In this document: positions 1 through 6,592 of the stretch, piece after piece
How the letters are laid out: each line of letters starts with the position of its first letter
Position numbering within the stretch: the first letter of the stretch is position 1
NCBI GenBank assembly: GCA_017428585.1
Contig: JAFRQN010000331.1
Span: 1-8,011, forward strand
Direction: 5' to 3'
Origin: Bacteroidota bacterium
GTDB taxonomy: Bacteria; Bacteroidota; Ignavibacteria; Kapaibacteriales; UBA2268
Length of the DNA: 8,011 nt
Position numbers and translations under genes: made by a program
Notes under the pieces: model-generated
Told to the model about the DNA's origin: nothing
The model's input: only the letters and a program-made list of their open reading frames with translations
The model's database searches: none

Positions 1-1394
1 TCATCCTTACTACCATCGATAACTTCCAAAAGATCCAATATCTCTTGTTCAAATATAAACTTCTTGTGTTTCCCTTCATCTGATTTTTTTATCGATTGTG
101 GCTTCAAAAGAGCAGAAAAAGCATAGGATATTCCATCTTTGCGTAACTCCTTAAGCCTTTGTCGTGATGACTCATTTGGATGAAAAGCAAATCGAATCAT
201 CTGTGGAAAACCATAATATGGATTATTCCATTCTTCTTCTGGTTCGTCAGCATCGTTATTATCTTTAATCCATTTCTCTTGATCTTTTACGATATCAGTG
301 AATTGATAAAACGCTACAATATCTTCCTTTGAAAATTCGCTACTCATCAAAATGCGATAAGGCGTACCAGAAAGGTGTAGCTTTATACGAGCATCAAGTA
401 CCTTGATTTGTTCATCGGCATCTGATGATTCTATAAAATCCTCGTTGCTATACTCCTCATACTTCTTTGACTTTATATCTTTTTCGTAACCAATGGTGTT
501 CAGAACCTGTCCGTACTTTTCAGCACGAGCGCCAAAATGTGTTTCGTCAACAATCAGAAGATCGATAGTATTTCCAAAAACCTCTCTATGTTTGTCTTTA
601 ATCATTTCACCCTGCAAATCTTGAAGAGTCAGAAATACAACCACCTTCTTTCCGCCGTCAATGATTCTGCGGATTGCCACTTCATCTGAGGCAAGATCGT
701 CAGAAACAAGAAATGTGTACTCAACAAATTTGACATGGCTTTCAACTGTTTTTTTCCATTCTTCTTTTACATCTGCTTTTGCTGATACAACAACAACGAT
801 ATTTGCACACATTTCAACTGCACAACACATAGATGTAAAAGACTTTCCAAAACGCATTACAGCATACATCAAAAGGTTTGTTCTACCAGCATCAACTGCT
901 TCTTTGAAACGCTTTATAGTAGCATCTTGATTAGGACGTGGACTGTATTCTTCATCTCTATTGTATGTATATGTTTCTGGCAACCGCATTTCTGCATCAT
1001 AAAACTGATATTTCCCTCCATTTTCGTTGTAATCATATAAAATATCATCTACTGCATCAATAACGTCCTGTATCGATGTCTCTTTGAAAAACTCTTTTGA
1101 ATAGTGAATACCAACAGGAAGATTCGTTTTCTGCAAGCGAACTTTCCTTTTTTCTCGTTCAAGAAAGTAATGTATGGCAAAATCACGGAAATAGGTATTA
1201 TCGTCAACTTTCGCTATTCTTTCATATTCTTTTTGCAAATCTGGATAATATTCTCTCCATTCTTGAAGACGTACAGAAACAGGACGGTAAGTATCACCAA
1301 CTTTAAGATAATTAGGAACCGTATTTGTTGTAAAAGCATAGATATGAGGATCTACTCTACCGATAATAATATTGTCAAGAATTGATAAATCCAT
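1..1394 (-). CDS. GIY-YIG nuclease-SF2 helicase fusion, restriction subunit (partial, C-terminus off the left edge)
   Basis: A reading frame of 464 codons runs without a stop from ATG at 1394 off the left edge. Residues about 18-103 look like a GIY-YIG nuclease of the T5orf172 type: IYAFT (18-22), YLKVG (29-33), R42, then FRDFAIH (69-75) and HYSKEFF (97-103). An SF2 helicase core follows: Q-motif-like RPNQ (153-156), Walker A variant AVMRFGKS (178-185), DEAH-type box VDETH (282-286) and motif III LSGTPYR (341-347). Motifs IV-VI and any C-terminal domain would lie outside the window. Its ATG overlaps the stop of the methyltransferase-like gene (TAATG), so the two are probably translationally coupled. 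I infer a restriction subunit that translocates on or unwinds DNA and cuts with the N-terminal nuclease. Helicase identity is very secure, the GIY-YIG call fairly secure, and the restriction role is inference from its partner. Confidence 0.88.
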   Translation of the reverse strand, partial: MDLSILDNIIIGRVDPHIYAFTTNTVPNYLKVGDTYRPVSVRLQEWREYYPDLQKEYERIAKVDDNTYFRDFAIHYFLEREKRKVRLQKTNLPVGIHYSKEFFKETSIQDVIDAVDDILYDYNENGGKYQFYDAEMRLPETYTYNRDEEYSPRPNQDATIKRFKEAVDAGRTNLLMYAVMRFGKSFTSMCCAVEMCANIVVVVSAKADVKEEWKKTVESHVKFVEYTFLVSDDLASDEVAIRRIIDGGKKVVVFLTLQDLQGEMIKDKHREVFGNTIDLLIVDETHFGARAEKYGQVLNTIGYEKDIKSKKYEEYSNEDFIESSDADEQIKVLDARIKLHLSGTPYRILMSSEFSKEDIVAFYQFTDIVKDQEKWIKDNNDADEPEEEWNNPYYGFPQMIRFAFHPNESSRQRLKELRKDGISYAFSALLKPQSIKKSDEGKHKKFIFEQEILDLLEVIDGSKD

Positions 1395-2380
1395 TACTTC
1401 ACCACCCCTTGCTTCAGCAACGAAACAAATTTAATTACCTTATTTGCTTTCCAGTCTTTGATATTGCAATAAATACCTGTGTGAGAATACGGATCGTTTT
1501 TTGTACATCCTGGACAGAGTTGTTTTGTAATATCATTCTCAAACATTGAAATCTGCATTTCTTCAAGTCCTTGACAACTATCTGGTATAACAAATTTCAA
1601 ACCATCCATCTGCCAAATATTCCACGATAGTATTTCTGCGATTTGTCGTAATTGTTCAATACTCGGTTTTTTTTCAAATTTGTCTTTGTAAAAGTCGATA
1701 AAAGTTAGTAGAATATTCTCACGCGCAAGAAGAACATTATCACCTTGCCAATCAAAACCATATATATTCTGATATGCTTTGATTGTCCATTTAAGCCATT
1801 CTTCTTCTGTCTCTGTATTTTCTGAAATTACACGGAGTTTTCTATCAAGTAATCCTACTCGTGATTCAATATTAATATATTCACCTGAAACAGTATCATA
1901 GCGACTTACTAAATATGGGGCTTCGCCACAAGCGATTTCGAGACGCGTATCACAAACATAGTCTTCCCAGTTTTTACCTGTAATAGTTGGAAATTTAATT
2001 TTCTTTTTTGTTGCAATCCAGGTTTTATCACTCTCTGTATTGAAAACAAAATTTTCACCGAACCAAGCATTATCCACAAGATTATTTTGCTTATTGCAAA
2101 TCCATGATGGTGTAAACACCTCTGCCTTTTGTTTGATTCGTTCCGATTGTTCCTTTTTTGATTTTTCAATTCGTGGTTTAACTACATTACCATTATACCC
2201 TGTAACAGATTGAATGGAAATATAATCTAAACTTTGAAATCCGTTGCCACGAGAAGCATAATTATCAGTTGCCCAAATAATATTATGTCCTGATGAACGA
2301 TCTTTCAACAGGATTGCAAGTAACTCATTATCTATTTTATGTATGTAGTTTTCTTTTACATCAATTCTATTGTTTATCAT
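1394..2380 (-). CDS. DNA adenine methyltransferase-like restriction-modification 'subunit M', lacking NPPY
   Basis: This 328-residue protein resembles proteins annotated 'restriction endonuclease subunit M'. KAEVFTPSWI (85-94) is the EVFTP segment common before the SAM-binding part of N6-adenine methyltransferases. LEIACGEAPYL (147-157) fits motif I. The stretch around YGFDWQGDN and ARENILL (207-225) fits the helix after motif II. WNIWQMDGLK (253-262) resembles the segment that normally precedes the catalytic motif. No (N/D/S)PP(Y/F/W) motif is present. The C-terminus has CPGC (289-292), H300 and C305, a possible metal site. It starts at ATG 2380 with no Shine-Dalgarno sequence, and its stop overlaps the next gene's start. 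It may be a DNA- or SAM-binding half whose catalytic motif lies in the helicase partner beyond the window, or it may be non-catalytic. Family placement is good; activity is unknown. Confidence 0.8.
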   Translation of the reverse strand: MINNRIDVKENYIHKIDNELLAILLKDRSSGHNIIWATDNYASRGNGFQSLDYISIQSVTGYNGNVVKPRIEKSKKEQSERIKQKAEVFTPSWICNKQNNLVDNAWFGENFVFNTESDKTWIATKKKIKFPTITGKNWEDYVCDTRLEIACGEAPYLVSRYDTVSGEYINIESRVGLLDRKLRVISENTETEEEWLKWTIKAYQNIYGFDWQGDNVLLARENILLTFIDFYKDKFEKKPSIEQLRQIAEILSWNIWQMDGLKFVIPDSCQGLEEMQISMFENDITKQLCPGCTKNDPYSHTGIYCNIKDWKANKVIKFVSLLKQGVVK

Positions 2381-2402
2381 GCGTTTTATCTGAATAAGTT
2401 TC

Positions 2403-2428
2403 TTTTTACATTACCCTGTTTTTACATT
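2403..2428. repeat. 10-bp direct repeat upstream of the restriction operon
   Basis: The sequence TTTTTACATT occurs at 2403-2412 and exactly again at 2419-2428, a 16-base period. Read on the minus strand, the copies lie 23-32 and 39-48 bases upstream of the methyltransferase-like start codon, where a promoter or operator would be expected. Spacing of about one and a half helical turns could suit a dimeric regulator, but in AT-rich DNA chance is a serious alternative. Confidence 0.45.
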
Positions 2429-2659
2429 TTATGACAGCATTTATTCTTTATAAATTCTGTAATCTCCATGTTATCTTTATTCTATAATTAGTTTTTTTAT
2501 ATCTAAAATATCTTACCAAAAAATCACAATATATATTGCATTACATACCATTTATTAGATTGTATAATTATCTATTTTGCGTTTGCTCCTATAACTGAAG
2601 AACAGAGTCCTAATCATATTTACATACAATCGGATAACAATTTTAATCTTCTTGATAAT

Positions 2660-2687
2660 TTTATCAATACAGCTCTTTATCAATACA
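2660..2687. repeat. 12-bp direct repeat, period 16, in the intergenic gap
   Basis: TTTATCAATACA occurs at 2660-2671 and again at 2676-2687. The left copy overlaps an inverted repeat, TTGATAA (2652-2658) against TTATCAA (2661-2667). It lies about 280 bases upstream of the restriction operon and far downstream of the terminator, with no obvious role. It may be a local duplication in low-complexity DNA. Confidence 0.35.
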
Positions 2688-2965
2688 TATTTTGACACCA
2701 TAATAAAGTATTTATTATTACTGTGATTTTCAATGCTGTGAAATGCTCTTTTGGGTATTTTACCTTTGAAAATAATCAATTTAACAATTTTTACACATTT
2801 AGACTTACTTAAATATCTTCATAGGGTTGAAGGTTCTATACAATCCTAAACAACTGATTTATTTCTTTAATGGATCTAAAAATCATTCATTTTAGATTAT
2901 CTAACTATAGTTTTACAGTTCCTACAACAAATTTTTATTTCAAATAATAATTATATATAATATAC

Positions 2966-3001
2966 AAAAATAAAAAAGAAGGCAATAATAATTGCCTTCT
3001 T
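2966..3001 (-). terminator. Rho-independent terminator after the carboxyltransferase gene
   Basis: A perfect 11-bp inverted repeat, AAGAAGGCAAT at 2976-2986 and ATTGCCTTCTT at 2991-3001, encloses a 4-base loop. On the minus strand the stem is followed by a U-rich tract (TTTTATTTTT, 2975 down to 2966). It begins 48 bases past the carboxyltransferase stop codon. The plus-strand side lacks a T tract, so it acts on minus-strand transcripts only and should insulate the restriction operon from the genes upstream. Confidence 0.93.
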
Positions 3002-3049
3002 AATGAAAATATTTTCGATTTTGTATTAATATTTTGTTTTAATAAAATA

Positions 3050-4630
3050 TTAACCTAATTGTTCTACCTCTGCAAAATAGGTTTGATTATCTACGCTAAT
3101 TTTATATACTGCAGGTTTTGCAAGATTGATACTTCCCATATCAGATAATGATGTTGGAGCACCAAATGTTGAAGCTGGTTTAGTCTCTGTCTTAGCAGCA
3201 GGAGCTTCAGCTTTAGGTTCTTTAGAAACCTTGCGTGCCATAACTTTACCTTTACCTTGTAAGAATGCAACACCTTTTTCTTGGCCAGAAACTGCAATAA
3301 AAATATTTTCTTCTGTTGTAGGAATATTTTCTTTTTCTAATATTTCTTTCCAATGTTTAATGCTCTTCTTTGGATCACGTTCTGCTATATCTACAGGATT
3401 ATCAGTAGTTACAGGAAGACCTAATTTTTCAGAACAAATCTTAACTATTTCTGGATCTGGAGCAACAGGTGTTTTTCCAAAATAGCCAAGTACCATTTTA
3501 CCATAACCATCAGCAATAGTATCCCATTTGCCTTTAATTGTATTATTAAATGCTTGTTGGAAGTAGAATTGAGAAACAGGAGTAACAGAAGTAGCAAAAC
3601 CACCTCTTTCTACAACTTCTCTCATTTCTCTAATAGCTTGTGGGAACTTATCAAATACTTTGAAATCTCTCATCATTTGAGTATTTGCAGTTAAAGCACC
3701 ACCTGGCATAGGTGAGAATGGAATTTCAGGAGAAACCTGAGTAGCTTCTGGTGGGAAGAAATAGTCTTTTAAAGCATCTTTAAAGACATCTTCATATTCT
3801 CTAACTTTTTCTATATCTAAACCAAGATCATAAGGTTTTCCTTTTAATGCATGAAGCATAACAAGGATATCAGGTTGACTAGTTCCACCAGACACAGGTG
3901 CAGCAGCTAAATCAATACCATCAGCTCCAGCTTCAAGTGCAGCAAGATAACATGCAACAGATACACCAGCAGTTTCATGAGTATGCAAGCGAATATGTGT
4001 ACCTGCAGGTAATAATTTACGAGCCATTTTTATAGTCTCATAAACTTTTTGTGGACTAGATGTACCACTGGCATCTTTGAAACAAACTGAATCATAAGGT
4101 ATATCTGCATCAAGAATACCACGTAATATTTTTTCATAGAATGCTACATCATGTGCACCTTTACATCCAGGAGGAAGATCCATCATAGTAACAACTACTT
4201 CATGTTTTAATCCATGTTTATGAATCATCTGTCCACTATATATTAAATTTTGAACGTCATTTAATGCGTCAAAATTACGAATTACAGTTGTTCCATGTTT
4301 TTTAAACATTTTAGCATGAAGTTCTATTACTTCACGAGGTGCTGAATCAAGAGCAACTGTATTAATTCCTCTTGAAAGAGTTTGTGTTACAGCATCAGGT
4401 CCAACTATTTCTCTAAACTTATCCATCATATCAAATGGATTCTCATTTAAATAAAATAAAGGAGCTTGAAATCTTGCACCACCACCAAATTCAAAATGAG
4501 TAATGCCAACATGTACTGCTGCTTGAAGTGCAGGAATAAAATCTTCTAAAAGAACTCTTGCACCAAAAACAGATTGAAAACCATCACGAAAAGACGTATC
4601 CATTACGTCTATAAACTTTTTCTTTTCCAT
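3050..4630 (-). CDS. Carboxyltransferase subunit of a biotin-dependent pyruvate carboxylase/oxaloacetate decarboxylase type enzyme (PycB/OadA-like), no biotin domain
   Basis: The 526-residue protein has an HMGL-like TIM barrel with the conserved start DTSFRDGFQS (11-20), active-site KDASG (185-189) and HTH (216-218). By family knowledge D16, K185 (the lysine that becomes carbamylated), H216 and H218 bind the divalent metal. The conserved carboxylase domain spans roughly 290-468, including PMPGGALT (307-314) and GYFGKTPVAPDP (382-393). The enzyme moves CO2 between biotin and pyruvate/oxaloacetate in the cytoplasm or at a membrane decarboxylase complex. An Ala/Pro/Lys linker (about 469-490) leads to YKISVDNQTY (509-518), which resembles the entry strand of a biotinyl domain, but the protein ends eight residues later without the AMKM biotinylation motif. 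A carrier protein in trans is likely. Start ATG 4630 has no Shine-Dalgarno. Reaction direction cannot be told from sequence. Confidence 0.92.
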   Translation of the reverse strand: MEKKKFIDVMDTSFRDGFQSVFGARVLLEDFIPALQAAVHVGITHFEFGGGARFQAPLFYLNENPFDMMDKFREIVGPDAVTQTLSRGINTVALDSAPREVIELHAKMFKKHGTTVIRNFDALNDVQNLIYSGQMIHKHGLKHEVVVTMMDLPPGCKGAHDVAFYEKILRGILDADIPYDSVCFKDASGTSSPQKVYETIKMARKLLPAGTHIRLHTHETAGVSVACYLAALEAGADGIDLAAAPVSGGTSQPDILVMLHALKGKPYDLGLDIEKVREYEDVFKDALKDYFFPPEATQVSPEIPFSPMPGGALTANTQMMRDFKVFDKFPQAIREMREVVERGGFATSVTPVSQFYFQQAFNNTIKGKWDTIADGYGKMVLGYFGKTPVAPDPEIVKICSEKLGLPVTTDNPVDIAERDPKKSIKHWKEILEKENIPTTEENIFIAVSGQEKGVAFLQGKGKVMARKVSKEPKAEAPAAKTETKPASTFGAPTSLSDMGSINLAKPAVYKISVDNQTYFAEVEQLG

Positions 4631-4739
4631 AGTTATAAAATATTTTATTAATATATTATAATATTAATTTAATTACTCTTAATACGTATTTATTATTTAT
4701 TATATTCAAATTAAATAGTTTGAAAAAATATGATATATT

Positions 4740-5576
4740 TTATTCTTTATTTATAGGCGAATTAATTTTTTTTAAAAATGATTGTTTTTCTTCCGCTCTC
4801 ATATTAATAAATTCTTTTAATGTGCTTTTTAATTTTGAATGTTGTATGTTTAAATATAATTTACCATCAAAAGCAATTGAAATATCGCCTGTTTCTTCTG
4901 AAACAATAAGAACAACAGCATCTATTTTTTCTGTTAACCCTAATCCTGCTCTATGACGAGTTCCTAACAATCTATTTCCCACTCGTCTTTCATTTGATAA
5001 CGGCAAAACACATCGTGCAGCCATAATTTCCATTTTTTTAGTAACAATTAAAGCACCGTCATGCAATGGTGATTTAGTATTAAATATCGCCAGTAATAAT
5101 TCTTTTTTCAAATCCGCTTTGAAATTTATACCACCATCAATAGATGACATAGCAACATCTTGTGTCTGTGTAAACACAATAAGAGCACCTATTCTTTTTA
5201 GACTCATTTCTATTGCTGCTTCTATTACTTCATCAATATTTTCTCCTATATTTGTATCATTTTTTACAAAAAAATGAAAAATTGGACTTTGTGTTAGCCT
5301 TAACAACATTCTTCTTAATTCTGGCTGAAAAAGAATTATAAAAGCTAAAAGCCAAATATCTGATAATAAATGTAATATCCAATTTATTGATTTTAGATTT
5401 ATAGCTTCAGCAACAAAAGAAAGACCTAATATTATTAACAATCCAATAATAATTTGAAATGCTAATGTATCCTTTAGAGCCTTATAAATCCAATAACAAA
5501 TAATTGTTACTAAAGAAATATCTAATAAATCAAATAAAGTAACCGAAAGAAAACCTAAACTAAATAATTCTTTCAT
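4740..5576 (-). CDS. cdaA: Membrane diadenylate cyclase CdaA (c-di-AMP synthase)
   Basis: This 278-residue protein makes cyclic di-AMP from two ATP. Three hydrophobic segments near residues 14-33, 40-57 and 64-84 anchor it in the membrane, followed by FQPELRR (83-89), the usual linker into the cytoplasmic DAC domain. That domain keeps GALIV (130-134), the DGA motif (LHDGALIV, 171-178) and the RHR motif (GTRHRAGLGL, 205-214), so it should be active. Length matches typical CdaA proteins (about 270-280 residues). The ATG shares one base with the phoH stop (TAATG), implying translational coupling. The regulator CdaR (YbbR) and glmM, which follow cdaA in many Firmicutes, are absent; the next gene is the carboxyltransferase, 109 bases on. 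No clear terminator separates them, so read-through is possible. Confidence 0.95.
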   Translation of the reverse strand: MKELFSLGFLSVTLFDLLDISLVTIICYWIYKALKDTLAFQIIIGLLIILGLSFVAEAINLKSINWILHLLSDIWLLAFIILFQPELRRMLLRLTQSPIFHFFVKNDTNIGENIDEVIEAAIEMSLKRIGALIVFTQTQDVAMSSIDGGINFKADLKKELLLAIFNTKSPLHDGALIVTKKMEIMAARCVLPLSNERRVGNRLLGTRHRAGLGLTEKIDAVVLIVSEETGDISIAFDGKLYLNIQHSKLKSTLKEFINMRAEEKQSFLKKINSPINKE

Positions 5577-6562
5577 TAGGAATTAGATATATTTTTATTA
5601 ATTTTTTTATTTTCCTTATCGTATGCTTCTATTATTTTAGCAACAAGCCTATGTCTAACAATATCCTTTTTATCGAATGTTACAAAACCAATCCCCTTTA
5701 TATTTTTTAAAATTTTCATAGCATGTACCAGTCCTGATTGATTTTTCTCTTTTAAATCTATTTGTGTAACATCTCCTGTTACTATAGCTTTAGAATTATT
5801 ACCCAATCTTGTTAAAAACATTTTCATTTGAGTAATTGTAGCATTTTGTGCTTCATCCAAAATAATAAAAGCATTGTCCAAAGTTCTACCACGCATATAG
5901 GCAAGTGGTGTTATTTCAACTAATTGTTTCTCTGTAAAAGTATGTAAAACATCAGGCGACAACATAGAAAACATAGCATCATTTATTGGTCTTAAATAAG
6001 GTTCTATCTTATCTTTCAATTCACCTGGTAGAAAACCCAAAGATTCACCAGCTTCAACAGCTGGACGAGTAACAATAATACGTTGAATTTTTTCATCACG
6101 CAAAGCAGCTAAAGCCATTGCAACTGCCAAATAAGTTTTTCCTGTTCCCGCAGGTCCTACTGAAAAAACTAAATCATTGTCCTTAACCGTTTGCACATAT
6201 TCTTCTTGCTTTGCATTTCTGGTAATAACAGCACCATTCTTATATCCATTATAAACAATATTATTTACAACCCCGTCTACATTATTCAATGTTTTTGATT
6301 TTATATCAAAAAGATTTATTACAGTAATAAAGTCATTTTTAGAAAAAATATTTTTTTTCTGTAACATATATTCACATTCAGAAATAATTTTTTCTATTAT
6401 TGATATTTCACGCATTCCTCCTTTGAGAATCAAAGTATCTCCACGCAAATTAATAATTACAGAAAAACGCTTTTCTAACAATAAAATGTAATCTGTATTA
6501 TTATTAAAAATATCTACTAAATGACTATCAGATAAACTGATTTTACTCTCTACTATTTCCAT
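5576..6562 (-). CDS. phoH: PhoH-like (YbeZ-type) ATPase
   Basis: The 328-residue protein is a cytoplasmic P-loop ATPase of the PhoH/YbeZ group, a family linked to RNA metabolism and ribosome maturation with YbeY, although its exact reaction is unsettled. An N-terminal KH-like segment covers about residues 10-70. The ATPase domain follows: GPAGTGKT (136-143, Walker A), TRPAVEAGESLGFLPG (165-180, a PhoH signature), YMRGRTLDN (222-230), FIILDEAQN (232-240, Walker B) and TGD (262-264). RHRLV (303-307) near the end is typical of the family and may carry the arginine finger. Length is normal and nothing is missing. It starts at ATG 6562, 30 bases after nuoF, with no Shine-Dalgarno sequence, and overlaps cdaA by one base. 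The usual partners ybeY and the HD-type phosphohydrolase gene are not adjacent. Confidence 0.94.
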   Translation of the reverse strand: MEIVESKISLSDSHLVDIFNNNTDYILLLEKRFSVIINLRGDTLILKGGMREISIIEKIISECEYMLQKKNIFSKNDFITVINLFDIKSKTLNNVDGVVNNIVYNGYKNGAVITRNAKQEEYVQTVKDNDLVFSVGPAGTGKTYLAVAMALAALRDEKIQRIIVTRPAVEAGESLGFLPGELKDKIEPYLRPINDAMFSMLSPDVLHTFTEKQLVEITPLAYMRGRTLDNAFIILDEAQNATITQMKMFLTRLGNNSKAIVTGDVTQIDLKEKNQSGLVHAMKILKNIKGIGFVTFDKKDIVRHRLVAKIIEAYDKENKKINKNISNS

Positions 6563-6592
6563 TAATATTTACTGTATCAAACAATAAACTAA

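Larger units (their letters stand above)
2381..3049. other. AT-rich intergenic region without a convincing gene
   Basis: This 669-base gap separates the carboxyltransferase from the restriction operon. It contains the terminator at 2966-3001, the direct repeat at 2403-2428, a second short repeat at 2660-2687 and a weak hairpin with 8-bp arms at 2874-2881 and 2890-2897. I see no tRNA, rRNA or riboswitch-like structure. The only reading frame of note, 2555-2779 on the minus strand, starts with TTG, has no ribosome-binding site and matches no family I know. The promoter for the restriction operon should lie at the left side of this gap, but no clear -10/-35 pair stands out in such AT-rich sequence. 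Confidence 0.6.

Noticed and set aside
661..930. Plus-strand open frames inside the helicase, carboxyltransferase, cdaA and nuoF genes
   Set aside because: They lie opposite clearly conserved protein motifs on the minus strand and show no recognisable protein features.
1496..1667. Possible methyltransferase motif IV in NDPY (residues 295-298 of subunit M)
   Set aside because: The consensus is (N/D/S)PP(Y/F/W). NDPY lacks the Pro-Pro pair and lies within the Cys-rich tail, too close to the end for a catalytic domain.
2555..2779. 74-codon minus-strand open frame in the intergenic gap
   Set aside because: It begins with TTG, has its first ATG only at codon 27, lacks a ribosome-binding site and has a Lys/Ile/Asn-rich composition expected from AT-rich non-coding DNA. 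I recognise no family.
2874..2897. Hairpin ATCTAAAA/TTTTAGAT considered as a second terminator or small RNA
   Set aside because: The stem is almost all A-T with an 8-base loop, has no following U tract on the minus strand and has no gene ending nearby that needs it.
2998..3052. Frameshifted remainder of the biotin domain after the carboxyltransferase stop
   Set aside because: None of the minus-strand frames between the stop and the terminator encodes biotin-domain-like residues such as AMKM, and the terminator follows within 48 bases.
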